6,831 bases of DNA, taken from contig CATISE010000091.1 in the NCBI GenBank assembly GCA_949538655.1, positions 1 to 6,831 of the forward strand. The letters are read 5' to 3'. Below the pieces are notes generated by a model. It was not told where the DNA came from. It searched no databases and saw nothing but the letters and a program-made list of their open reading frames with translations. Positions 1 to 5,647 of the stretch are shown piece by piece. Made by a program: the position numbers and the translations under genes. Every line of letters begins with the position of its first letter. Position 1 is the first letter of the stretch. Origin of the DNA: Marine Group II euryarchaeote MED-G33 (lineage in GTDB: Archaea > Thermoplasmatota > Poseidoniia > Poseidoniales > Thalassarchaeaceae).

Positions 1-1596
1 CACAATGGTACCGTTGCCTGGCAATTCCCAAATCGTGTCACAGACCATATCGAGGAACCATCGATCGTGACTGACGGTCAAGATACACCCATCGTAATTT
101 TTCAACGTCTCTTCGAGTGCCTCCTTTGCATCCGTATCCAAGTGATTGGTCGGCTCATCAAGAAGAAGCATGTTGTTATCCTCAAGTAAAAGTTTCAGCA
201 TTGCGATTCGGGCACGTTCACCACCACTGAGTTTTTTCAGCGGTGTAGCAACCATCTCTTTGGTGAATTGAAATTGACCGAGCATTGCTCGAATGTCTCC
301 ATAATCCATTCTGGGTTTCAATTTCTGAACTTGTTCTACAGGTGTCAAGTCGAAGTCCAAGGTTCTGTGGTCTTGATGGAAGTATCCGATTTCAACTCCC
401 GGTCGTACATCGATGATTCCTTCATCGAGTGATATTTCTTTGTTGATGATTCTCAACAGTGTTGTTTTACCAGCACCATTTGGTCCCACGATCCCAATTT
501 TCTGACCGCGGCGAACGCCGATTTCTACCTTGTTTAGTATCGGTCGTTCTAATCCCTCGAACTTGAGGCTCGCTTGCCTGAAGTCCAGTACATCCAAACT
601 CGATTTTTCAGTGGATTGCAAATTGAATTGCAACTCTCTCCGCTCTTTTGGTTTGAGTTTCTTCAGCCATTTGAGTTCACGTTGGGAACGCGATAACATC
701 TGATGTTTCTGAGAGATGGATTTGTCATATTTGTTGGCTCTTTTCATCGATTGTAAGGCTCCGTTCAACCGTTTGATTTCTTTCTCACATTTTTCAATCC
801 GATCGGCAAGAGTCTGCAAGAAGAGTTCTTTTTGCTGTAAATATGCACTATAATTTCCTGCATATCCACGGGTATGTCCATCGTGAATTTCAAGGATATG
901 TGTACAAATTCGATCCAAGAAAAACCGATCGTGACTGACAATCAATTGGGCACCTTGAAATTTTGTTAGGAACGTCTCAAGCCATTGTAATGTTGGCAAA
1001 TCAAGGTGATTGGTCGGTTCATCGAGGAAGAATACATCGATTTCACCAAGGCCGACCAATTGTCTTGCCAGTGCGACCTTTGCTCTTTCACCACCAGACA
1101 ACTTTGACAATTGCATTTCCAGGGGGTGGTGCCCCAATTCCAATGCGTTGAGAATATTCTTTGCGTGCCCTGCTACGTCCGAGCCTCCAGAGCGCGCCGA
1201 TAACGCTTGTAACTCCGAATAGCGATCGAGAACTGGTTGCCAATCGCCATCGTAAAACGCGGGGTCAGTCATTTGATTTTCAATGGCCAAAATTTCTTCT
1301 TCAAGTTCCTTGAATTGGTGCCCACGTCGATTCAATTCTTCCTCAAGTGTGGCATCCTCATGGATGTCGCGAACCTGTGTGAGATAGGCAATGCGTAAAC
1401 CGGGGGCGAAGTTGATGTCACCCACATCTTGATCTTGTTCTGAAATTGTCCGTAGAAGGGTTGTTTTTCCGGCACCATTGTGCCCAACCACTCCAATCCG
1501 GTCACCTTCATCAATTCTCAGATTGATACCATCGAGTACCGTGACCGCACCAAATGCCCGATGCACGTCCTCTAGTCGAATCAATTCACGAACCAA
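1..1596 (-). CDS. ABC-F family ATPase (translation factor type), C-terminus cut by window edge
   Basis: Soluble tandem-ATPase protein of the ABC-F family. Members bind the ribosomal E site and act in translation or ribosome-targeting antibiotic protection rather than transport. I read 532 codons without a stop. ABC domain 1 has Walker A GHNGAGKT (38-45), signature LSGGE (166-170), Walker B plus DEPTNHLD (188-199) and the switch His in SHD (221-223). A charged, helical inter-domain linker spans about 250-335, the family's P-site tRNA interaction region. Domain 2 has GPNGAGKT (371-378), LSGGE (456-460), DEPTNHLD (480-487) and SHD (509-511). Both ATP sites look intact and there are no membrane segments. 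The start is TTG at 1596: an in-frame TGA lies at 1608-1606, and GAGGTG sits 5 nt upstream of the TTG. It overlaps the end of the radical SAM gene by 11 nt, so the two are probably co-transcribed. The family usually runs to 520-650 residues, so only a C-terminal part is missing. The subfamily (Uup, YheS or other) cannot be decided here. Confidence 0.95.
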   Translation of the reverse strand, partial: MVRELIRLEDVHRAFGAVTVLDGINLRIDEGDRIGVVGHNGAGKTTLLRTISEQDQDVGDINFAPGLRIAYLTQVRDIHEDATLEEELNRRGHQFKELEEEILAIENQMTDPAFYDGDWQPVLDRYSELQALSARSGGSDVAGHAKNILNALELGHHPLEMQLSKLSGGERAKVALARQLVGLGEIDVFFLDEPTNHLDLPTLQWLETFLTKFQGAQLIVSHDRFFLDRICTHILEIHDGHTRGYAGNYSAYLQQKELFLQTLADRIEKCEKEIKRLNGALQSMKRANKYDKSISQKHQMLSRSQRELKWLKKLKPKERRELQFNLQSTEKSSLDVLDFRQASLKFEGLERPILNKVEIGVRRGQKIGIVGPNGAGKTTLLRIINKEISLDEGIIDVRPGVEIGYFHQDHRTLDFDLTPVEQVQKLKPRMDYGDIRAMLGQFQFTKEMVATPLKKLSGGERARIAMLKLLLEDNNMLLLDEPTNHLDTDAKEALEETLKNYDGCILTVSHDRWFLDMVCDTIWELPGNGTIV

Positions 1597-3310
1597 TTTG
1601 ACACCTCAGGATTTTGTGGGCAATCTCAGGGAGTTCAACACCGGCTGTATCAAACCAAGTTTGTATGCTGCCAAATCGCCGTTCATTCCGTGCTTCCTTT
1701 ACCCGTGTGGAAATCAAATTCCATGCAGACTTTTCTCCGATTCCAGGGATGGCAGCCAATTGTTTTTGATTGACTGTATTCATGTCGAGATTGATTTCGA
1801 CGCCTGTAATCGATCGAGCTCCATGTCCCGTGACCAGGATGTCGCCCTGGGTTTCAAGTGGGATATGATATGGTACACCAATTAGAATAGGGTAGGCCCC
1901 AATCTGTCGTCCAAAGGTGATGCCTGCCTTGCCATGGATTGCAGGATCTCGATGACTTTCATCCAAATGAGCCGGCAATCGAATACGACCGTCATGTGAT
2001 TCCCATGTTACATTTGTCAACAACTGTCCCAATGGGAACAATTCCTTCAACAGGGGTGAATCAACGTGATCTCTTGTCCATGTTTTGAAATCTGCAAAGT
2101 GCTCGGTAGGGATTTCTTGGAAACCTTCTCCTTCGACTTGTCTAATGTTGATTCTTCGTAACCACAAGCCTTCATCCCGAATGGATTTCAAGAGTTCTTT
2201 GTTCATCTGATAACTCGATGCGGTTTCACCATTCAAACCCGCAATGAAGTTGAGACCAGGGAGTAGTTTTGGCAAACCTCGTTCACCTCGTTCTCTTCCA
2301 TATTGATTGATATGTCGAATTGCAGTTTTCAGTTGCTCAGCATCACAATTCAACCAATTTGCTTCATGGACCGCTGGATCAGCAGATTCCAGACCGAATG
2401 AAAGGACTGAACCATCCGACAATGTTTCGACCAATGTTTTGGTAATCTCTGCTGCAGGCTCTAAATTTTCAGCAATTATCGATGGATTGGCATTGTCAAC
2501 ATGCAAGGTCTCTAATCGTTCATCTTCACGCAATCCATGCAACAATTCTGCCAATGGTTCAGGATTGGGGATTGGATATTCCATCTCAACAACACCTTCT
2601 GCCATGTAGGTGTATACATCGGTCATGCCTCCGAGTCGTACATGCTTGACGCCCTTTTCCAGAGCGCGCGTCACTTCGGTAACCACATCGTGGGGCGTTC
2701 TCCAAATCGGTACACCTTTCTTAGGTTCGATACAGAATTTGCATCCACGCTTGTAGCGAACACAGCCTTGGTAGACTTCAACCTCATATGTCAGCGGACC
2801 AGATAGGTCAGGGTGCTCTGTAACCGCCTTTGAAACCGCTCCCGCTTGTGCCCATGCAGTCCATTCCACATCGTTTCGCCTCTTGTGGCGAAATTCTCCT
2901 GTTGAGAGGAACCACGAGAGAGTTGCATCCGTATCTTGAACACACAAGTGCAGATTTTTGCGAAGCGGTTGCCATCCTTGTTGCTTCCAACCTCGAATGG
3001 CCCACCCACCTGCAAAGAAGGGGATGTTCAGTGGTAGTGTTTTGACCAATTCATCGGTTTCGCGCAAACTGATTGGTGTTCCACGGAGATATTTTCCTGG
3101 AACTACAGCTCCTGCAATCAGTACAATACCGTCGAGATCTTTCAAATCAGGGCGTGAACCCAATCGCCATTGATCTATGGTGATGTAATCATATTCAATA
3201 CTCCGGGTTTCGAAGACACCACAGATGTAACGGACGTGGAAACCAATGTATGGAGGCACACCGAATGCGGCAGGCTCATCCTCGTATCCATCGATGACAA
3301 GCCACGCCAG
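1586..3310 (-). CDS. Radical SAM protein with C-terminal helix-hairpin-helix (COG1031-type), CTG start
   Basis: Archaeal radical SAM protein of unknown substrate, 574 aa if started at CTG 3310. The N-terminal part (about 3-100; begins LVIDGYEDEPAAFGVPPYIG) is Rossmann-like. The radical SAM core begins near residue 175 with an iron-sulfur motif C183-x6-C190-x2-C193 instead of the usual Cx3Cx2C; RLGGMTDVYTY and FGLES follow as core strands. Residues about 465-505 look like a small beta-rich segment, perhaps TRAM-like (inference). Residues about 511-537 form a helix-hairpin-helix with AAIPGIGEKSA, a nucleic-acid-binding motif. This architecture recalls COG1031, whose function I do not know; an RNA or nucleotide substrate is only inferred from the HhH. 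The first in-frame ATG, GTG or TTG is GTG 3259, but it would remove DGYEDEPAAFG, which belongs to the family's conserved N-terminus. CTG 3310 is preceded by a strong ribosome site. The gene begins 9 nt after the csl4-RRM stop codon, in the same frame. Confidence 0.9.
   Translation of the reverse strand: MAWLVIDGYEDEPAAFGVPPYIGFHVRYICGVFETRSIEYDYITIDQWRLGSRPDLKDLDGIVLIAGAVVPGKYLRGTPISLRETDELVKTLPLNIPFFAGGWAIRGWKQQGWQPLRKNLHLCVQDTDATLSWFLSTGEFRHKRRNDVEWTAWAQAGAVSKAVTEHPDLSGPLTYEVEVYQGCVRYKRGCKFCIEPKKGVPIWRTPHDVVTEVTRALEKGVKHVRLGGMTDVYTYMAEGVVEMEYPIPNPEPLAELLHGLREDERLETLHVDNANPSIIAENLEPAAEITKTLVETLSDGSVLSFGLESADPAVHEANWLNCDAEQLKTAIRHINQYGRERGERGLPKLLPGLNFIAGLNGETASSYQMNKELLKSIRDEGLWLRRINIRQVEGEGFQEIPTEHFADFKTWTRDHVDSPLLKELFPLGQLLTNVTWESHDGRIRLPAHLDESHRDPAIHGKAGITFGRQIGAYPILIGVPYHIPLETQGDILVTGHGARSITGVEINLDMNTVNQKQLAAIPGIGEKSAWNLISTRVKEARNERRFGSIQTWFDTAGVELPEIAHKILRCQIGS
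1602..1607 (-). promoter_or_regulatory. Shine-Dalgarno that fixes the TTG start of the ABC-F gene
   Basis: GAGGTG on the minus strand, 5 nt before TTG at 1596. It complements the archaeal 16S 3' end (CACCUC) and lies inside the last codons of the radical SAM gene. The only other start candidate nearby is another TTG four codons further in, without such a site. Confidence 0.75.
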
Positions 3311-3314
3311 GGAA

Positions 3315-3321
3315 TCACCTC
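3315..3321 (-). promoter_or_regulatory. Shine-Dalgarno supporting the CTG start of the radical SAM gene
   Basis: GAGGTGA on the minus strand; with the next T it matches eight bases of the archaeal consensus GGAGGTGAT. It overlaps the TGA stop of the csl4-RRM gene. GAGGTG lies exactly 5 nt before CTG 3310, the same spacing as for the TTG of the next gene downstream. No ATG, GTG or TTG lies in this frame between the stop and 3259. Confidence 0.7.
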
Positions 3322-4660
3322 AGCGGCGATCTCGACGCCCTCGGCCACGATCATTCTGGCGATTTCCACCGCCACCACGACCTCTTCGATCACGTCCACC
3401 TTTCGGTTTGGATTCTTGGATGGTGAGTTTCCGACCCTCGATTTTTGTCCCCTTGAGGGCTTCAATTGCTGCCTCTCCTTCTTTGTAAGATTTGTAGGTT
3501 ACAAACGCGAAACCTTTGCTGTTACCAGTTTCCTTGTCTTTGGCGATATGAACTTCTTTCAGTTCACCATGGGCGACAAACAATTCAGTCAACTGTTCTT
3601 CAGAGGTTGAGTATGGCAAACCTCCGATGAAGAGCTTCATGCCCATGGTTTCCTTGGCTGCTTCGCGAGCCTTGTTGAGTACTTCTCGCTCTGCTGCCAA
3701 TTCTTCTTTACTCGCGTCACCATTGTCGACCTTTTCTTTACAGGGGGAACATCGCGCAGGAATGCCAGGTGTTGGCTCAAAGGGTAACTTCGTATCTGTT
3801 CCACACATTGTACACTTCGCTGCATGCATTTCACGGCGAGGACGTTGACCACCACGGCCACCCCCACCTCGGCCACCACGGCCGCCACCCTGTTGCAATC
3901 CTCCAAGGAATTTTTCAACATCCTTAGGGGTGGGGTGTACGCTACCACGGCGATGATCTGAAAGTGGTGAAAGGTAAGGGCGTTCTCCATCCTTAGAAAT
4001 GAATGCCATCGAAGCATTTGACCATCTTTCGCCATCACGGTTGAGTTCTGAGATTGAACTGTCTTCAGGAATTTCATACCCATGCCCAAATCCGTTTGAA
4101 AGAGCTCTGAACCCAACATAATCACACCGCTCACAAACGACGTTTACATCTGGTTCTGCACTGGATGTTACGAGATATTCTCCACATGCAGGGCACATTG
4201 CCTTGATGATTCCCAAATCGGGATGTGAACGACATTCAGCACGTAACATGGGGCTGAGCTGCTCGATTTTAGCCCGGATCAAGTCACGCTTTCGCATGGC
4301 ATCTCCAGGGCTGGGCATGAATTTGTCAACGATTTTAGCAACGAAAATATCAGCGAATAGATGTGTGGCTGGAAGTGTCCGAACAGGTTTTCCTTCAACA
4401 TGCAAAATTCTAATTTCTGCTGTTTTAGGATTGATTCGATTGACTTCACCAATGACAACATCTCCCATTTCGATTTCCCGAATAGGATCTGTCTGCTGTT
4501 CGACGAAGAGCACCCCTTCTTTTCGGTTGAGGGTACCCACGACTGTGGCTACGACACCATTTCTCGCTTCGGTCACACCGCGACCTAGACTGTCATCATC
4601 GTTCTTCTGTACCGCCGTGCCAGGCACGACAAATGTTCCCACATTTGCGGGGGTAGTCAT
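3320..4660 (-). CDS. csl4: Exosome cap subunit Csl4 fused to a Cys4 zinc module, an RRM and Arg/Gly tracts
   Basis: 446-aa fusion. Residues 5-185 are an archaeal Csl4, the RNA-binding cap subunit that recruits substrates and DnaG to the Rrp41/Rrp42 exosome core. It shows the N-terminal domain (VGTFVVPGTAV), an S1 domain about 62-137 (MGDVVIGEV, then HLFADIFVAKI, then GDAMRKRDLIRAKI) and a zinc ribbon C156xxC159...C176xxC179. Csl4 usually ends here, near 180-200 aa. Added on are a polar linker (186-252), a Gly/Arg tract (258-272), a second Cys4 module C283xxC286...C304xxC307 of the type CxxCG...PF.P...P..C..C, a helical charged stretch (316-338), an RRM (342-415) with RNP2 KLFIGG and RNP1 KGFAFVTY, and a basic Arg/Gly tail (418-446). 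The frame is open throughout. ATG 4660 is the first start after an in-frame TGA at 4669-4667. The METTL5-like gene lies 98 bp upstream; the radical SAM gene follows immediately. The RRM resembles bacterial and plant glycine-rich RNA-binding proteins and was probably acquired (inference). Confidence 0.93.
   Translation of the reverse strand: MTTPANVGTFVVPGTAVQKNDDDSLGRGVTEARNGVVATVVGTLNRKEGVLFVEQQTDPIREIEMGDVVIGEVNRINPKTAEIRILHVEGKPVRTLPATHLFADIFVAKIVDKFMPSPGDAMRKRDLIRAKIEQLSPMLRAECRSHPDLGIIKAMCPACGEYLVTSSAEPDVNVVCERCDYVGFRALSNGFGHGYEIPEDSSISELNRDGERWSNASMAFISKDGERPYLSPLSDHRRGSVHPTPKDVEKFLGGLQQGGGRGGRGGGGRGGQRPRREMHAAKCTMCGTDTKLPFEPTPGIPARCSPCKEKVDNGDASKEELAAEREVLNKAREAAKETMGMKLFIGGLPYSTSEEQLTELFVAHGELKEVHIAKDKETGNSKGFAFVTYKSYKEGEAAIEALKGTKIEGRKLTIQESKPKGGRDRRGRGGGGNRQNDRGRGRRDRR
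3323..3409 (-). repeat. Arg/Gly-rich C-terminal tail of the csl4-RRM fusion
   Basis: Encodes residues 418-446: mixed Gly, Arg, Asp and Asn with RGGGG and RGRGRR runs. This is a low-complexity, strongly basic tail typical of glycine-rich RNA-binding proteins, probably unfolded and binding RNA without sequence preference (inference). Confidence 0.7.
3416..3637 (-). other. RRM domain coding segment within the csl4 fusion
   Basis: Residues 342-415 carry one complete RRM. It has a beta1 RNP2 (KLFIGG), helix 1 (SEEQLTELFVAHG), beta2 (ELKEVHIAKD), a loop KETGNSKG, a beta3 RNP1 (KGFAFVTY) with both aromatic positions filled by Phe, helix 2 (EGEAAIEALKG) and beta4 (RKLTIQES). All elements are present, so RNA binding is expected. 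RRMs are common in bacteria of the cyanobacterial type and in eukaryotes, but sparse in archaea. Confidence 0.9.
3740..3814 (-). other. Second Cys4 zinc module in the csl4 fusion
   Basis: Residues 283-307: CTMC, then 17 residues including LPFEPTPGIPA, then CSPC. The pattern CxxCG...PF.P...P..C..C resembles small stand-alone zinc-ribbon proteins and domains seen in several bacterial and archaeal groups. It is separate from the zinc ribbon at C156-C179 that belongs to Csl4. Its role is unknown; it may bind RNA or protein. Confidence 0.75.
3845..3889 (-). repeat. Internal Gly/Arg-rich tract of the csl4 fusion
   Basis: Encodes residues 258-272 as tandem GGRGG-type units, written with repeating GGTGGCCGTGGTGG-like DNA. 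It separates the Csl4 part from the zinc-RRM part. Such repetitive DNA can expand or contract, so length may vary between relatives. Confidence 0.75.
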
Positions 4661-4666
4661 TTCGCT

Positions 4667-4676
4667 TCACGCTCCT
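4667..4676 (-). promoter_or_regulatory. Ribosome binding site of the csl4-RRM gene
   Basis: AGGAGCGTGA on the minus strand, ending 6 nt before ATG 4660. It is the consensus GGAGGTGA with one extra C between the GGAG and GTGA halves, so either half could pair with 16S rRNA. The final TGA also closes the reading frame upstream of the ATG, which fixes the start. Confidence 0.6.
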
Positions 4677-4722
4677 TTCGCCAACCCGGTCCCCTTAGGG
4701 GGGACCGCTTCGCACAACCCGG
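4677..4722. repeat. Imperfect direct repeats flanking the leader hairpin
   Basis: On the plus strand TTCGCCAACCCGG (4677-4689) recurs as TTCGCACAACCCGG (4709-4722), differing by one extra base, with the shared core CAACCCGG 33 bp apart. The first copy overlaps the first base pairs of the hairpin stem and the second lies just beyond it. The origin is unknown: perhaps a local duplication, perhaps a paired protein-binding site. Confidence 0.55.
4687..4707 (-). promoter_or_regulatory. GC-rich hairpin in the csl4 leader
   Basis: A perfect 8-bp stem (CGGTCCCC at 4687-4694 with GGGGACCG at 4700-4707) around a 5-nt loop. It lies in the 98-bp gap between the METTL5-like gene and csl4, 27 bp upstream of the csl4 ATG. 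On the transcribed minus strand no T-run follows it, so it is not a normal archaeal or intrinsic terminator. A processing site, stabiliser or control element in the leader is more likely (inference). I see no convincing TATA box in the gap, so csl4 may be read through from upstream. Confidence 0.6.
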
Positions 4723-4758
4723 CGACCTACGTCCTCCATTTGAAGGCGCCGCCCAATG

Positions 4759-5367
4759 TCAATTGCGAATGAAGCGCCAAACAGTGACTTGAGTCACACC
4801 TTCTCGCGAGCGATGATGCTCATATTTCGCTGGCAATTTGAATGACCCTTCCAGAGTGATTTCACACCTCCAATTGAACGATTCTGCAAGTGATTGGATA
4901 TGAGTTGCACCTGATGAATGGAGGAGATAAATCACCTTTGCATCGGAACTGAATGCCGCTTCCAAGAAGGGTCGATCCGCCCTGGCAATTTGTGCGCCCC
5001 AAGGCGGATTCATGATGACCAAGTCCACATCTTTTTGATTCCATTCACTGATGTCTGCCAGCAACCATTCCACCCCCTCATAATGATGGTAACAAGTTTC
5101 ATCTTTTTCAACCAAAAGTGTTGATGTTGCACCGGCTAGATGACAAGCGATTCCCAAGATACCGTTTCCAGCCCCTAAGTCGACCACTCTGGTATCTTGA
5201 TCAAGGTCTCCGCGTTGGACAATTTCGGCAATCCAACGCGCCGCAAAATCACCCTCTGTAGCATACTGCTCCAGCGATACATCATGCTGTGGATGGGGGG
5301 GTAATTTTGACAGCGCCATTGCCAAGTGTCGCAAGCGCATGGAAAAGCCGAGACCGTCAAAGTCCAT
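4759..5367 (-). CDS. METTL5-like (COG2263) N6-adenine RNA methylase
   Basis: 202-aa class I SAM-dependent methyltransferase. The N-terminus MRLRHLAMALSKL (10-22) followed by LEQYATEGDFAARWI (32-46) is the signature of METTL5 and its archaeal relatives. The SAM loop is DLGAGNGILG (63-72), the acidic ribose-binding position is EKD (87-89), and the catalytic motif is NPPWG (120-124), where relatives usually have NPPF. Near the C-terminus, LPAKYEHHR occupies the basic substrate region. Human METTL5 (209 aa, with TRMT112) methylates an adenine in the decoding region of 18S rRNA; an equivalent 16S target here is inferred. ATG 5367 overlaps the zinc-ribbon stop as TGATG, pointing to coupled translation since no good ribosome site is seen. 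ATG 5340 (residue 10) is an alternative closer to the family's usual N-terminus. The csl4 gene follows, a neighbour I recall from other archaea. Confidence 0.9.
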   Translation of the reverse strand: MDFDGLGFSMRLRHLAMALSKLPPHPQHDVSLEQYATEGDFAARWIAEIVQRGDLDQDTRVVDLGAGNGILGIACHLAGATSTLLVEKDETCYHHYEGVEWLLADISEWNQKDVDLVIMNPPWGAQIARADRPFLEAAFSSDAKVIYLLHSSGATHIQSLAESFNWRCEITLEGSFKLPAKYEHHRSREGVTQVTVWRFIRN

Positions 5368-5594
5368 CAAGACTGACCGTTGGGTGACTGCTGCCTAGCG
5401 AGTTCAATGGCCTTGAGAGTCGCGAGATTTGCTTGTTGCGTTTGTGTAATCTGCCCAGTCTTCTGAGCTTTGATATTGGCGGCTTCATCACGAAGCTGTT
5501 GAATCAGCGTGGCGCCAGGCAAACGCTCACCACAGAACCGACAAAATTTCTGTGAGTCTTCCTGTTGTTGCGCGCAATCCGTGCAGAAGACCAT
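5367..5594 (-). CDS. Small zinc-ribbon protein with a helical tail
   Basis: 75 aa. Residues 4-21 hold two knuckles, C4xxC7 and C18xxC21, with F17 and G22 placed as in a short bacterial/archaeal zinc ribbon (FC..C......KFC..CG). Residues 27-68 are a polar, Gln- and Ala-rich helix (LIQQLRDEAANIKAQ..., LATLKAIELAR) that could form a coiled coil. There is no membrane segment. The frame is open further upstream to 5684, but that stretch overlaps the preceding gene and would put a basic unrelated leader before the ribbon. ATG 5594 is therefore chosen, with GGTGGA about 10 nt upstream. The stop overlaps the methylase start by one base (TGATG), so the two proteins are probably made together. The function is unknown; an adaptor or RNA-binding role beside the methylase is a guess. 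Confidence 0.8.
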   Translation of the reverse strand: MVFCTDCAQQQEDSQKFCRFCGERLPGATLIQQLRDEAANIKAQKTGQITQTQQANLATLKAIELARQQSPNGQS

Positions 5595-5647
5595 GGGAAC
5601 AGTCCACCGGTTACATCGGCCCCCTATGAAGGTGGCTCTGGGAGAGA

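Noticed and set aside
1478..1885. A 135-aa plus-strand frame across the ABC-F and radical SAM junction.
   Set aside because: It is the antisense shadow of two well-supported proteins, and its composition shows no domain.
3323..3643. Internal ATG codons just before the RRM that could make a free RRM protein.
   Set aside because: There is only a weak AAGG upstream and no proper Shine-Dalgarno, so nothing shows separate translation.
3637..4134. A 165-aa minus-strand frame inside the csl4 fusion.
   Set aside because: It is an out-of-frame shadow of the fusion. The main frame carries the S1, zinc and RRM motifs without interruption.
4687..4707. The leader hairpin as a transcription terminator of the methylase gene.
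   Set aside because: No T-run follows on the transcribed strand, and archaeal terminators rely mainly on T-tracts.
4695..4739. A 14-codon open frame (ATG 4739 to TAA 4695, minus strand) in the csl4 leader, ending in the hairpin loop.
   Set aside because: No ribosome site precedes the ATG, and a frame this short is expected by chance. Only conservation in relatives could make it a leader peptide.
4203..4772. A 189-aa plus-strand frame opposite the csl4 N-terminus.
   Set aside because: It is antisense to a clear gene, its translation shows no recognisable domain, and there is no ribosome site or neighbour on that strand.
5595..5647. Possible stem CCACC/GGTGG in the gap before the zinc-ribbon gene.
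   Set aside because: Five base pairs around a loop of about 25 nt is within chance, and no second element supports it.
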